Below are positions 27,306-35,892 of a DNA stretch of 64,000 nucleotides, piece by piece. The stretch comes from Hymenobacter gelipurpurascens (lineage in GTDB: Bacteria; Bacteroidota; Bacteroidia; Cytophagales; Hymenobacteraceae), in NCBI RefSeq assembly GCF_900187375.1, contig NZ_FYEW01000001.1, forward strand, positions 2,604,001 to 2,668,000, written 5' to 3'. The stretch's first letter is position 1; each line of letters begins with the position of its first letter. The position numbers and the translations under genes are program-made. A model generated the notes under the pieces. That model saw only the letters and a list, made by a program, of their open reading frames with translations, was not told where the DNA came from and ran no database searches.

Positions 27306-29756
27306 ATGAAGATACTTCTCCTCACGTTGGCCCTGAGCGGTGCTGCACTCGGCCTCGCGCAGGCCCAGGAGCTGCCCTACCAGCTACCGCCTAAAGCTAT
27401 TGCGGCCCTGGCCGATGCGCCACCTATTCCGCGCGTGAGCTTTGCCTCCAATGGCCAATGGATGCTGTTGCAGGATGTGCAGGCGATGCCCGCCATCTCG
27501 GATGTTTCGCAGCCGGAACTGCGCCTGGCTGGCCTACGCATCAACCCGCGCACCAATGGCGCCAGCCGCGTGAACTATGCCACCAACCTGCGCCTGCGCC
27601 GCCTGCCCGAGGGCAAGGAGCTGCTGGTGCAGGGTTTGCCGGCCAAAGCCCGCATCAGCGAGGTGCAATGGTCGCCGGACAACACGAAAATTGCCTTCAC
27701 GCACACTACCTCCGACCACATTGAGCTGTGGCTGGTTGATGTAGCTTCGGCTTCGGCCCGCCTGGTCCCGAACCTGTTTCTGAACGGCATTTTCGGTTCC
27801 AGCTACGAGTGGATGTCGGATAGCAAAACCCTCATTGCCCGCGCCGTAGTAGGTGGCCGCGGCGAGGCGCCCAGCACTCTGGCAGCGCCAGCCGGCCCAG
27901 TTATTCAGGAAAATGTGGGCAAAGCCGCCGGCGCCCGCACTTACCAGGATTTGCTGCACACCCCCGTTGATGAACGCCTTTTCGATTACTATGGCCTAGC
28001 GCAGGTAGTGAAAGTGGGCCTCGATGGACGCATGGCACCACTAGGCCAGCCCGGCATTGTGCAGGAAGCCGAGCCCTCGCCCAACGGCCGCTTTATTCTG
28101 GTGAAAAAGCGCCACCGCCCCTACTCCTATACCCTGCCCGTGAGCAGCTTCCCGATGCGGGTAGAAGTCATCAACCTGGAAGGCTTGGTAGTAAAAGAAC
28201 TGGCCGAGCTGCCGCTGGCTGATAACGTACCCACCAGCTTTGACGCCGTGCCCACTGGCCAGCGCCGCCACGGCTGGCGCGAAGACGCTCCCAACACCAT
28301 TTTCTGGGTAGAAGCCCAGGACGGTGGCGACCCGAAGAAAACCACCGACGTACGCGACCGGATTTTTGCGCTGCCTGCTCCTTTCGATGGGCAGCCGCAG
28401 GAGCTGGCGGCTCTGCCGTTGCGCTTCCAGGACATCCATTGGGGTACCGATAAGCTGGCCCTCGTAGAAGGTCGCCGCTGGTCGGACCGCCACGAGACGA
28501 TGTGGACGCTGGATCTGGCGACCAAAACCTCCCTCACCCCGCTCTTCGACCGCTCTACGCAAGACACGTACGCCGACCCCGGCACCCCTTACCTGACGCG
28601 CAACGCCCAGGGCCGCTACGTGCTGGCCACCGACGGCACCAGCGAATCTATCTATCTGCTGGGCACTGGCGCCTCAGCGGAAGGCGACCGTCCTTTCGTG
28701 GATGAGCTAAACGTACGCACCAAGAAAAGCCAGCGCTGGTGGCGCTCCGAGGCCCCTTATTACGAGGTGCCCGTGGCCTTGCTCGACCTCAACAAGCGTC
28801 TGTTCGCCACCCGCCGCGAATCAGCGCAGGAGGCCCCGAACTACGTGCTGCGCGATGCACGCAGCAATAAAGTGACGCCCCTCACCAGATTCGCCAACCC
28901 TTATGCCAGCCTCGGCAACCTGCAGAAGCAGGTACTGAAGTACAAGCGTGCCGATGGCGTGGAACTCACGGCCAACCTCTACCTCCCCCCAAACTACAAG
29001 AAGGAAGACGGCCCGTTGCCTACCCTGATGGAGGCCTACCCCGTAGAGTTCAAGAACAAAAAGGACGCTGGCCAGGTCAAAGGCTCGCCCTACACCTTCA
29101 CGCGCCTCAACTGGGGCTCCCCCGTATTCTGGGTAACGCAGGGCTACGCCGTGCTGCAAGGCACCAGCATCCCGATTGTGGGCGAGGGCACCAAGGAGCC
29201 TAACGACACCTACGTAGAGCAACTCAAGGCTTCGGCTAAAGCCGCCATCGACGAAGGGGTGCGCCTGGGCGTGGTAGATGCCAAGCGCGTGGCCGTGATG
29301 GGCCACAGCTACGGCGCCTTCATGACCGCGAACCTGCTGGCGCACACCGACTTGTTTAAAGCGGGTATTGCGCGCAGCGGCGCCTACAACCGCACGCTTA
29401 CGCCCTTCGGTTTCCAGGGCGAAGAGCGCACCTATTGGGAGGCGCCTGAGGTGTACAATCAGATGTCGCCGTTCAACTACGCCAATAAGATCAAGACACC
29501 CATTCTGCTGATTCATGGCGAGGCCGACAACAACTCCGGCACCTTCCCCATCCAGAGCGAGCGGTTCTACAACGCTCTGAAAGGCCACGGCGCCACGGTG
29601 CGCTATGTGGTGCTGCCAGCAGAGTCGCACGGCTACGCGGCCCGCGAGTCCATCATGCACATGCTCTGGGAAATGAACTCCTGGCTGGATAAATACGTGA
29701 AGAACCCCGGCAGCGCCGTAGCTACGCCCGAGGCCAGCAACGCCCCAGTTAAGTAA
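27306..29756 (+). CDS. S9-family peptidase (prolyl oligopeptidase-like, glutamyl endopeptidase type)
   Basis: 816 residues with a signal peptide ending near AQAQE. The N-terminal two thirds form the beta-propeller (seen in repeats such as WSPDNTKIAFTHTTSDHIELW). The C-terminal alpha/beta hydrolase domain contains the nucleophile Ser668 in GHSYGAF, the Asp in IHGEADNNSG and the His in ESHGYAARE. The length and the C-terminal GEADNNSGTFP region match the S9 branch that includes plant chloroplast glutamyl endopeptidase. It acts in the periplasm on oligopeptides. Transcribed alone. Confidence 0.93.
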   Translation: MKILLLTLALSGAALGLAQAQELPYQLPPKAIAALADAPPIPRVSFASNGQWMLLQDVQAMPAISDVSQPELRLAGLRINPRTNGASRVNYATNLRLRRLPEGKELLVQGLPAKARISEVQWSPDNTKIAFTHTTSDHIELWLVDVASASARLVPNLFLNGIFGSSYEWMSDSKTLIARAVVGGRGEAPSTLAAPAGPVIQENVGKAAGARTYQDLLHTPVDERLFDYYGLAQVVKVGLDGRMAPLGQPGIVQEAEPSPNGRFILVKKRHRPYSYTLPVSSFPMRVEVINLEGLVVKELAELPLADNVPTSFDAVPTGQRRHGWREDAPNTIFWVEAQDGGDPKKTTDVRDRIFALPAPFDGQPQELAALPLRFQDIHWGTDKLALVEGRRWSDRHETMWTLDLATKTSLTPLFDRSTQDTYADPGTPYLTRNAQGRYVLATDGTSESIYLLGTGASAEGDRPFVDELNVRTKKSQRWWRSEAPYYEVPVALLDLNKRLFATRRESAQEAPNYVLRDARSNKVTPLTRFANPYASLGNLQKQVLKYKRADGVELTANLYLPPNYKKEDGPLPTLMEAYPVEFKNKKDAGQVKGSPYTFTRLNWGSPVFWVTQGYAVLQGTSIPIVGEGTKEPNDTYVEQLKASAKAAIDEGVRLGVVDAKRVAVMGHSYGAFMTANLLAHTDLFKAGIARSGAYNRTLTPFGFQGEERTYWEAPEVYNQMSPFNYANKIKTPILLIHGEADNNSGTFPIQSERFYNALKGHGATVRYVVLPAESHGYAARESIMHMLWEMNSWLDKYVKNPGSAVATPEASNAPVK

Positions 29757-29778
29757 AGCATTCGGCTACTTTTCCCAG

Positions 29779-29813
29779 CAACCCTAGGCCACTAGCCTGG
29801 GGTTGTTTTTTTG
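29779..29813 (+). terminator. Terminator after the S9 peptidase gene
   Basis: CAACCCTAGGC pairs with GCCTGGGGTTG with a bulge, followed by a run of T. The loop region contains TAGGCCACTAG. Confidence 0.75.
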
Positions 29814-29941
29814 CTCCTTAGTGACATACAACTTCTTCACTCAGAGCGCCCAGATAATAACGACGCTCAACTACAACCTGAACTTTAGCGCTTACGTTTT
29901 AAGGCTTACTAATCGTTTCTCTTCCCTAAAACCCACACGTT

Positions 29942-30229
29942 ATGAAGACGTTGAAAGGATATATCGCCATGTTTTCGGCTGTTCTGCTGTTGGGCGCTAC
30001 GGCTGCACCTCAAACGGCTGAAGCGCAGACTGCTCCTAAAAAAGGCTGGAGTAAAAAAGCCAAAGGTGCCGCCATTGGCGGTGGTGCCGGTGCCGTAACC
30101 GGGGCTGTTCTGGGCGGCGGTAAAGGTGCTGTGGTTGGTGGCGTAGTTGGCGCCGCTGCCGGTGGCGTGGTTGGCCGCAACAAAGACAAGAAAAAAGACC
30201 CCGCTCGGTATAAAACCTACAAGAAGTAA
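29942..30229 (+). CDS. Glycine-zipper (YMGG-like) small envelope protein
   Basis: 95 residues. A signal peptide ends near AEAQ. Then comes a basic stretch (KKGWSKKAKGAA), a glycine zipper of repeated G-x3-G units (IGGGAGAVTGAVLGGG, VVGGVVGAAAGGVVG) and a basic tail (RNKDKKKDPARYKTYKK). This is the YMGG-like glycine-zipper family, thought to sit in or on a membrane. A very strong terminator follows. Confidence 0.85.
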   Translation: MKTLKGYIAMFSAVLLLGATAAPQTAEAQTAPKKGWSKKAKGAAIGGGAGAVTGAVLGGGKGAVVGGVVGAAAGGVVGRNKDKKKDPARYKTYKK

Positions 30230-30235
30230 CCTGAT

Positions 30236-30293
30236 TTCACAACCAACAAAAAGCCCCGATCTAGCCAGATCGGGGCTTTTTGTTGGTTGTGAA
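30236..30293. terminator. 27-bp perfect terminator hairpin
   Basis: Arms 30236-30262 and 30267-30293 pair perfectly around AGCC, and the core is AAAAAGCCCCGATC/GATCGGGGCTTTTT. It lies after the glycine-zipper gene. Confidence 0.92.
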
Positions 30294-30363
30294 TATTTTG
30301 AAAGGCGCTTCAAGACTGTTGAAACGGCAACAGAACTACTGCTAGAAGCAATGCATAACTGGC

Positions 30364-31413
30364 CTAGCAGCCGCAGGAAACCGCGTCAGCGGCACCTGCG
30401 CCTTCCGTAGCCGGAGTTGGGCCGCAGGGAAACAGGCCGAAGTGCTGGTCTTTGTTGCCGAGCACTTTGAAGTGCGCACCGTAGCGCGTGCGGCTGACCA
30501 TGTCGGCGGTGTTGCCGCACACGAGCATAGGCCTACCGGTTTCAAAACGGTGGTGGTCGTCGAGCTCGAAGGCGTGGGGCTGGCCGGGCACGGTACCCTG
30601 GTAGATGGCTACCTGACCGTAGTCCTCGCACTTGTCTTCCAGGTCGAGCTTGAAGGCGCGCAGCGTGAGCGAATAGAACTTGATGTTGCCGACTTTGGCC
30701 TCAATCTCGGGGTTGTTGATGGTGAGGCGGCGCTGCTCCGTGAGGCGGTAGTCGCGGATGCCCAGGTTCAGGAGCAGACGGCGGAAGTCGTCGATGTAGA
30801 GCGCGCCGCTGAGGCACTCGCCGTACAGTACCGGATCCTGGCGTAAGGCTTCGGGCACGCGGCGGTCGGCGAATACGTCGGAGATGTGCAGCTCGCCGCC
30901 GGGCTTCAGCACCCGGAAAATCTCGCGGTAGGTGGCCTCTTTATCGGTACTGAGGTTGAGAACACAGTTGCTCACAACCACATCCACGCTGTTATCGGCC
31001 AGGTCGGCAGTACGCAGGTCCTCGATGTAGCCATGCCGAAACTCCACGTTGGGCTGCTGGTAGCCGAACTTCTCGGTGTGCGCCTGGATGTGGCGCCTCG
31101 CTACCGAGAGCTGCTCTTCGGTCATATCCACCCCAATGACGTGGCCCTGCTCGCCTACCAGCTTGGAGAGCAAATAGGCGTCGCGGCCACTGCCACTGCC
31201 CAGGTCTAGCACCGTGCAGCCTTCCACGGCCGGGGGCACGCACACACCACAACCGTAGTATTTTTCCAGCACTTCGGGCTCCAGCTGGGCCAGAATGCGC
31301 TTGTGCTCGGCCGGAATATCGTCGGTGCAGCAGGCATTAGTTTTCAGATCCTGGCTGGTGCGCAGTTGCTGACCGTAGTAATCTTGGACCTGCTGTTGAA
31401 TTTGTTCTTCCAT
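30364..31413 (-). CDS. arsM: Arsenite S-adenosylmethionine methyltransferase
   Basis: 349 residues. Transfers methyl groups from SAM to arsenite, giving volatile or less bound species. The SAM motif is VLDLGSGSGRD (residues 68-78). Conserved cysteines are the C28-C29 pair, C55 and C58 in YYGCGVC, C150 in SNCVLN and C200 in YGECLSG; the latter three positions match the As(III)-binding cysteines of characterised ArsM. The C-terminus is Cys-rich (SCGC). No ArsR, ArsB or ArsC gene is adjacent, so it stands apart from an ars operon. A D-2-hydroxyacid dehydrogenase starts divergently. Confidence 0.95.
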   Translation of the reverse strand: MEEQIQQQVQDYYGQQLRTSQDLKTNACCTDDIPAEHKRILAQLEPEVLEKYYGCGVCVPPAVEGCTVLDLGSGSGRDAYLLSKLVGEQGHVIGVDMTEEQLSVARRHIQAHTEKFGYQQPNVEFRHGYIEDLRTADLADNSVDVVVSNCVLNLSTDKEATYREIFRVLKPGGELHISDVFADRRVPEALRQDPVLYGECLSGALYIDDFRRLLLNLGIRDYRLTEQRRLTINNPEIEAKVGNIKFYSLTLRAFKLDLEDKCEDYGQVAIYQGTVPGQPHAFELDDHHRFETGRPMLVCGNTADMVSRTRYGAHFKVLGNKDQHFGLFPCGPTPATEGAGAADAVSCGC

Positions 31414-31557
31414 GGGGTTGAGAAGCGTCTAAGGTTGCCTGGGCAAGGTACGTAACAGCCCCTTGGCGCGGGCTGAGGGAGCAGAATGGCGGCAGTTTTT
31501 CAGGTAGTTACAGCGGCTCCTGCAACCCTTCGGCCGGAAGCGGTAGTATGAGGGCCT

Positions 31558-32490
31558 ATGCGTCTGTTTATCTACCCTACCCTCTCCGACTCGGCCCGGG
31601 CCTTGTTGCTTCAACAGCTTCCCACCGATGTGGTTCCGACATTCCGGCAAGATCTGGCGCCGCAGCAGCAGCAATCCAATTTCCAGCAAACCGAAATCCT
31701 GCTCGGCAACCCGCCCGTAGAGTGGTTCCAGTTGCCCCCGAGTGGCCTACAGTTCTGGCAGATAGACTCGGCCGGTATTGAGCGTTACCACGCGGTACAG
31801 CTCAGCTGCCCGGTGGCCAACGTGGGCGACTTTTTCGCGTGGCCCTGCGCCGAAACGATGCTGGCGGGCCTGCTAGGCCTCTATCGGTGCATCCCGAAGC
31901 TGGCGGTTTGGCAAGCCGAAAAGCACTGGGAGGGCGTGCCCGTACGGCAGCAAACTGGCCTACTGCGGGATAAGCGGATAGTTATTCTGGGCAGTGGCGC
32001 CATTGGGCAAGCCGTGGCACAACAGCTCTCCGGCTTTACCAGCGCCGTTCGATTCCTGGCCCGCACCGACCCAAAGGCTCAGTTGCATTCGAAAGAGGAA
32101 CTGAAAGCTGCCCTCCCCGAGACGGATATCGTGGTGAACTGCCTGCCCGGCAGCGCCGCCGGCTTCTTCTCCGCCGAGCTTATCAACGCCATGGCACCCG
32201 GCAGCATTTATGCCAGCGTAGGCCGCGGCAACACCACCGACGAGCCCGCCCTGATTGCCGCCCTGCAGGCTGGCCGTCTCGGCGGGGCCGTGCTCGATGT
32301 GACTGCCCAAGAGCCCCTGCCCACTGATAGCCCACTCTGGACTATACCTAACGTGCTGCTCACTCAGCACAGCGGCGGCGGCCAGCCCGAGGAAGATGAA
32401 GGCAAAGTGCGGATTCTGCTGCGCAACCTGCACCATCTGCGCCATCAAGAGCCGCTGGAAAACCAAGTGGAGCTGAGCCGCGGGTATTGA
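31558..32490 (+). CDS. D-isomer-specific 2-hydroxyacid dehydrogenase
   Basis: 310 residues, NAD(P)-dependent reductase of 2-keto acids (GhrA/GhrB/SerA superfamily). The nucleotide-binding loop is ILGSGAIGQAVAQQL. Catalytic residues are seen as Arg in SVGRGNTTDE, Glu in VTAQEPLP and His in LLTQHSGGG. The substrate-binding N-terminal domain is short and divergent, so substrate is unclear. It lies between arsM and the Gre factor, and is convergent with the latter. Confidence 0.9.
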   Translation: MRLFIYPTLSDSARALLLQQLPTDVVPTFRQDLAPQQQQSNFQQTEILLGNPPVEWFQLPPSGLQFWQIDSAGIERYHAVQLSCPVANVGDFFAWPCAETMLAGLLGLYRCIPKLAVWQAEKHWEGVPVRQQTGLLRDKRIVILGSGAIGQAVAQQLSGFTSAVRFLARTDPKAQLHSKEELKAALPETDIVVNCLPGSAAGFFSAELINAMAPGSIYASVGRGNTTDEPALIAALQAGRLGGAVLDVTAQEPLPTDSPLWTIPNVLLTQHSGGGQPEEDEGKVRILLRNLHHLRHQEPLENQVELSRGY

Positions 32491-32533
32491 GCGCCACACA
32501 CGCTGAACGATGTGGTACACTCTAGAGAAGCCG

Positions 32534-33058
32534 CTAGGCCACCTCGTAGGTAATACTAGTCACCTCTACTACTTCTTCTTTGGGGCCGAGGCGTAGCGTG
32601 ACGGTTTTGCCTAGTTTGGCGCCCTGCACCGCCCGCGCAATAGGCGCCACGAAAGCCACCTTGCCTTCCGCCACCGAAGCCTCATCCACTCCCACAATCG
32701 TGAAGCGGCGCTCCAGGCCGGGCTTGCCGCCGCTACGCGTTACGAGCGTAACGGTAGCTCCGAAGCGTACCTCCTTGGCGGGTTGCCCGCGTGGGTCTAC
32801 CACTTTGGCGCTGGCAATGCGGTCATTCAGGGCCGTGATGCGGCCGTTATACACCGTGAGCTGACGGGTGCGGTCGGCTTCGTTTTCGCGGTTGGCTTCG
32901 GCCACTGTGCGCTCCGCTTCAAGCGTCGCCAGCTCGGCGCGGAGCTGCTCTAGGCCAGTGGGCGTGACATAGTTGGGCGAGCCGGGCGGCAGGGCCGGCC
33001 GAGGCGGAATAATGGGAGCTTCGAGGGAATCGTCTTCTTTGGTGAATGCGCGGCTCAT
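32534..33058 (-). CDS. GreA/GreB-family transcription elongation factor
   Basis: 174 residues. The N-terminal coiled coil (PTGLEQLRAELATLEAERTVAEANRENE) and C-terminal FKBP-like domain (GATVTLVTRSGG, FVAPIARAVQGAKLGKTVTL) are those of Gre factors that stimulate RNA polymerase transcript cleavage. The first 28 residues are proline-rich and not usual for GreA, and the overall sequence is closer to GreB-like paralogues. The acidic pair at the coiled-coil tip is not clearly kept (NENEADRT region), so cleavage activity is uncertain. Stop is formed by GTGGCCTAG (EVA*). Confidence 0.85.
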   Translation of the reverse strand: MSRAFTKEDDSLEAPIIPPRPALPPGSPNYVTPTGLEQLRAELATLEAERTVAEANRENEADRTRQLTVYNGRITALNDRIASAKVVDPRGQPAKEVRFGATVTLVTRSGGKPGLERRFTIVGVDEASVAEGKVAFVAPIARAVQGAKLGKTVTLRLGPKEEVVEVTSITYEVA

Positions 33059-33206
33059 GCTGATTTTTAACGCAGCGAAAGACGGGTGGTTGCGAGTCCC
33101 TTATCGGCTGCACTTCAGAATTTCTCTGACTGCTACACCAGTTCTTACTACTTGATTGCTTGAAGCCTAATACTCCTAGTTACCTTCCGCCTTCTCTTCT
33201 CTTCCC

Positions 33207-33785
33207 ATGTCAGAACACGCAGACTTTCGCCTAACTACTTCTCGCCTAATCTTACGCCCACTGCAACCCTCCGATCTGGAAGCGTTTGCTGCGTATCGGG
33301 CCGACCCTGAAATTGCTCGTTATCAGAGCTGGGAGCCTTATAGTTTGGCGCAGGCTACCGAGTTTCTGGCAAAGTACGGACAGCAGCCAGTGCCCGCAGC
33401 ACCTGGCGGCTGGGTCCAGATAGGCATTGCGGAGCGCGCCACAAACAAGCTGCTCGGCGACTGTGCGCTGCATTTGCATGAGCACGAACCCCGAATAGCC
33501 GAAATCGGTGTTACGCTGTCTGCCGCTGCTCAAGGCTCAGGGTATGCCACCGAGGCCCTGCAGGCCTTATTCCAGTATCTGTTCACGGACTTGCAGCTGC
33601 ACCGGGTGGTTGCCGTCACCGATAGCCTAAACCTGCCCACGGCCCGCTTGCTCGAAAGAATTGGGATGCGCCGCGAGGCTCACTTTCGCCAAAACATCTG
33701 GTTTAAAGGAGCTTGGGGCGATGAATTTCAGTATGCACTGCTACGAGAAGAGTGGCTGGCCCAGCAAAAGAGCCTAGGCCACTAA
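33207..33785 (+). CDS. GNAT N-acetyltransferase (RimJ/RimL-like)
   Basis: 192 residues. The start LTTSRLILRPLQPSDLEAFA is the usual RimJ/RimL opening, GVTLSAAAQGSGYATEALQA gives the acetyl-CoA pyrophosphate loop, and ERIGMRREAHFRQNIWFKG closes the fold. It transfers acetyl to an amine, either a protein N-terminus or a small molecule. Its last 12 bp overlap the last codons of the convergent DUF72 gene within CTAGGCCACTAA. Confidence 0.9.
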   Translation: MSEHADFRLTTSRLILRPLQPSDLEAFAAYRADPEIARYQSWEPYSLAQATEFLAKYGQQPVPAAPGGWVQIGIAERATNKLLGDCALHLHEHEPRIAEIGVTLSAAAQGSGYATEALQALFQYLFTDLQLHRVVAVTDSLNLPTARLLERIGMRREAHFRQNIWFKGAWGDEFQYALLREEWLAQQKSLGH

Positions 33786-34496
33786 AGCCTGCATCTGCTT
33801 GGCGTTGCCGATGGCCGAGGCATCAATATCGTTATTGAAGTATACGTAGGCCTGTTTTACGTGCTGGCTGTCCTGAATTTCGTTGGTGATGCGGCGCAGA
33901 AAATCCTCGCTGTACGGCGACTTATACAACTCCGGAGTGCCGTGGAAGCGGTAGTACAGAAAGTCGGTGTTGGCCACCACCTCATCGGGCAGATGCGGGT
34001 GGCTCTGGCCGGCGAAGGCAATGCGCCGTCGCGAGAGTTCCTGAAACACCTGTCCCTCCCACCAGCTCAGGTGCCGGAACTCCAGCACATTCTGGTAGGC
34101 CGGATCGAGGCTTTCCACGATGCGCAGGAGGCGCTCCTCGGAGAACGTCATGCGCGGCGGCAGCTGAAAAAGCACGGGACCCAGCTTTTCCTTTAGGCCC
34201 TCCTGCACAGTGCCGTAAAAATCGGCGAGCAGCTGCGTGGTATCATGAAACTGCTTGTAGTGCGTAATGAGCCGGGGCGCTTTCACTGCAAACCGAAACT
34301 CCGGAATGCTATTCTGATACCACGGCTCCAGAAACGAGAGCTGCGGAAAGCGGTAGAAGGTCACGTTCAGCTCCAGCGTCTGGAAGTGCTGACTGTAGAA
34401 TTCAAACCACCGCCGCTGAGGCAGCTTTTCGGGATAGAAGGAGCCCTTCCAATGCTTGTAATGAAAGCCAGAACAGCCAATGTGCCAAGCAGGCAT
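33774..34496 (-). CDS. DUF72 family protein, copy 1
   Basis: 240 residues from the ATG at 34496, chosen because MPAWHIGCSGFHYKHWKG is the family N-terminus; a longer frame to 34553 reads through a 16-bp tandem repeat. DUF72 proteins have a TIM-barrel-like fold (related to YecE) and no confirmed activity. Signature segments FYPEKLPQRRWFEFYSQHFQ, RFAVKAPRLITHY and YYRFHGTPELYKSPYSEDFL are present. A second copy lies at 34815-35561. The stop codon sits in GTGGCCTAG and overlaps the GNAT gene end. Confidence 0.92.
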   Translation of the reverse strand: MPAWHIGCSGFHYKHWKGSFYPEKLPQRRWFEFYSQHFQTLELNVTFYRFPQLSFLEPWYQNSIPEFRFAVKAPRLITHYKQFHDTTQLLADFYGTVQEGLKEKLGPVLFQLPPRMTFSEERLLRIVESLDPAYQNVLEFRHLSWWEGQVFQELSRRRIAFAGQSHPHLPDEVVANTDFLYYRFHGTPELYKSPYSEDFLRRITNEIQDSQHVKQAYVYFNNDIDASAIGNAKQMQALVA

Positions 34497-34503
34497 GAGG
34501 TAA

Positions 34504-34543
34504 GAGGTAAGGTGGTGATGAGGTAAGGTGGTGATGAGGTAAA
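34504..34543. repeat. 16-bp tandem repeat before the DUF72 start
   Basis: GAGGTAAGGTGGTGAT is repeated exactly at 34504-34519 and 34520-34535, followed by a partial third copy. It lies directly upstream of the DUF72 ATG on the minus strand. Confidence 0.8.
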
Positions 34544-34558
34544 TTGTCTTCAAAAGCC

Positions 34559-34655
34559 CGTCATCCTGAGCTTGCGAAGGATCTTCTCACGCCTGAACAA
34601 GTGGCCTAGCGCCTCGTGCCCACGTGAGAAGATCCTTCGCAAGCTCAGGATGACG
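34559..34655. repeat. Long inverted repeat with 33-bp perfect arms (family A copy 3)
   Basis: Arms 34559-34591 and 34623-34655 are perfectly complementary, starting CGTCATCCTGAG. The 31-nt centre holds one AGTGGCCTAG. It shares the GTCAT..GAG opening with the copies at 14916 and 25713. Confidence 0.85.
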
Positions 34656-34686
34656 TGCTAGAGTTATCGGGTTAGTCACACAACAT

Positions 34687-34727
34687 CAGCACGCGAGATG
34701 TCTCGACAAACTCGACATGACGTTCTG
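34687..34727. repeat. Dispersed intergenic repeat, family B copy 1
   Basis: Pattern GCACGCGAGATG-TCTCGACAAACTCGACATGACGTTCT. The same element recurs inverted at 35650-35690 and as both arms of the repeat at 37569-37673. Confidence 0.7.
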
Positions 34728-34814
34728 AGTATTTCTCAGAGTACCATTTCTAACTCTGGCCTACGGCGCCTTATCCGGCGAGGTTGGTAGCGTTGAGCTA
34801 GCTTCCGGGCTTTC

Positions 34815-35561
34815 CTAGGCCACCTTAGCCGTTCCTTCCAGCAGCTTCCGCAGCGTATAGGCGTTGAGCACGCCCGCCCCGCCAATGCCATTATTGAAGT
34901 ACACGTAGGCCTGTTTCACGCTTGGCGCGGCTTGTATTTCATCGGCTATGCGTTGCAGAAACTCCTCGCTGTACGACGACTTATACAGCTCCGGCACGCC
35001 GTGAAAACGGTAGTACACCATGTCGGTGTTGGCCACTACCTCATCGGGCAGCGGCATCGGGTGGCTCTGGCCCACGAAGCTGATGTGGTGGCGAGCCAAC
35101 TCGCGGAACACCTCCCCTTCCCACCAACTGGGGTGCCGAAACTCCACGAAGTTGTTGAACTCCGGATCGAGGTTTTCGAGCATGCGGCCCATCAGCTCCT
35201 CCGTGTAGGCCGCCTTGGGTGGAAGCTGAAACAGAATCGGCCCTAGTTTTTCGCGCAGTCCTTCGCGTACGGTTCCGTAAAAATCGGCCAGCACGGGTGC
35301 GGCTTCGGCGTTGAACTTCTTGTAGTGCGTGACGATGCGCGGGGCCTTCACCGCGAACTGAAAGCCTTCGGGGCTTTGGTCGTACCAGGTTTCCAATGCC
35401 TTCAGCTCCGGCATTTTGTAGAAGGTCACGTTCAGCTCCAGCGTATTGAATTGGGTGCAGTAATACCCAAACCACTTCCGTGGAGGCAACTCTGGCGGAT
35501 AAAACACGCCTTTCCAATCCCGATAATGAAAACCCGAACAGCCAATATGAATTTCCGGCAT
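34815..35561 (-). CDS. DUF72 family protein, copy 2
   Basis: 248 residues from the ATG at 35561 (MPEIHIGCSGFHYRDWKG). It is clearly paralogous to the DUF72 protein at 33774-34496, sharing HIGCSGFHY, VKAPRIVTHYKKF, NFVEFRHPSWWEGEVF and YRFHGVPELYKSSYSEEFL. The second copy has a longer C-terminus (LRKLLEGTAKVA). Stop codon formed by GTGGCCTAG (KVA*). The pair probably arose by tandem duplication before the repeats entered between them. Confidence 0.92.
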   Translation of the reverse strand: MPEIHIGCSGFHYRDWKGVFYPPELPPRKWFGYYCTQFNTLELNVTFYKMPELKALETWYDQSPEGFQFAVKAPRIVTHYKKFNAEAAPVLADFYGTVREGLREKLGPILFQLPPKAAYTEELMGRMLENLDPEFNNFVEFRHPSWWEGEVFRELARHHISFVGQSHPMPLPDEVVANTDMVYYRFHGVPELYKSSYSEEFLQRIADEIQAAPSVKQAYVYFNNGIGGAGVLNAYTLRKLLEGTAKVA

Positions 35562-35892
35562 GATGCGCAGCAAATGGTAAACGAGCTTCTACGCAACCAG
35601 TGGCCTGGCGGCTTCTAGTGTAGAGCTTTGGGAATACTGAACTGCCGAAAGAACATCGTGTCGAGGTTGCCAAGACATCTCGCAGGCATCGTTGTTAGGC
35701 TAATTCACATCACGTACATTTTACCAACCAGCTGCTCAACCTCACCCATTTGGCTACGTAAACAAAAATCTGTGCCTGAATGGCAACGGTGCGGATTGGC
35801 AACCCCTTTTCTACGTCCGCTGACTTATACGCGGCAATTCCCCTGACTACTCACTGGCGGGCTCCCGGAGCTCAGCCATCACTCTTTGAATT
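35562..35892. other. Gene-free stretch upstream of the aldehyde oxidoreductase locus
   Basis: No supported coding frame. It contains an inverted family B repeat at 35650-35690. The likely promoter for the paoA-like gene lies near its right end, but I see no clear TAnnTTTG element. Confidence 0.6.
35650..35690. repeat. Dispersed intergenic repeat, family B copy 2 (inverted)
   Basis: The reverse complement reads TGCGAGATGTCTTGGCAACC then TCGACACGATGTTCT, aligning along its length with 34687-34727. Confidence 0.6.

Larger units (their letters stand above)
34497..34814. other. Repeat-filled intergenic stretch between the DUF72 genes
   Basis: No coding frame of its own. It holds the tandem 16-mer, the 33-bp perfect inverted repeat and one family B repeat, so it is a collection point for repeat elements. 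Confidence 0.7.

Noticed and set aside
28821..29660. Long minus-strand frame (279 codons) opposite the S9 peptidase
   Set aside because: Composition (runs of His, Val, Gly, Gln) is that of a shadow frame in GC-rich sequence; the plus strand encodes the catalytic domain.
34504..34543. Tandem 16-mers as iterons or a CRISPR remnant
   Set aside because: Only two full copies, directly adjacent without spacers and within a leader region; no replication or cas gene is near.
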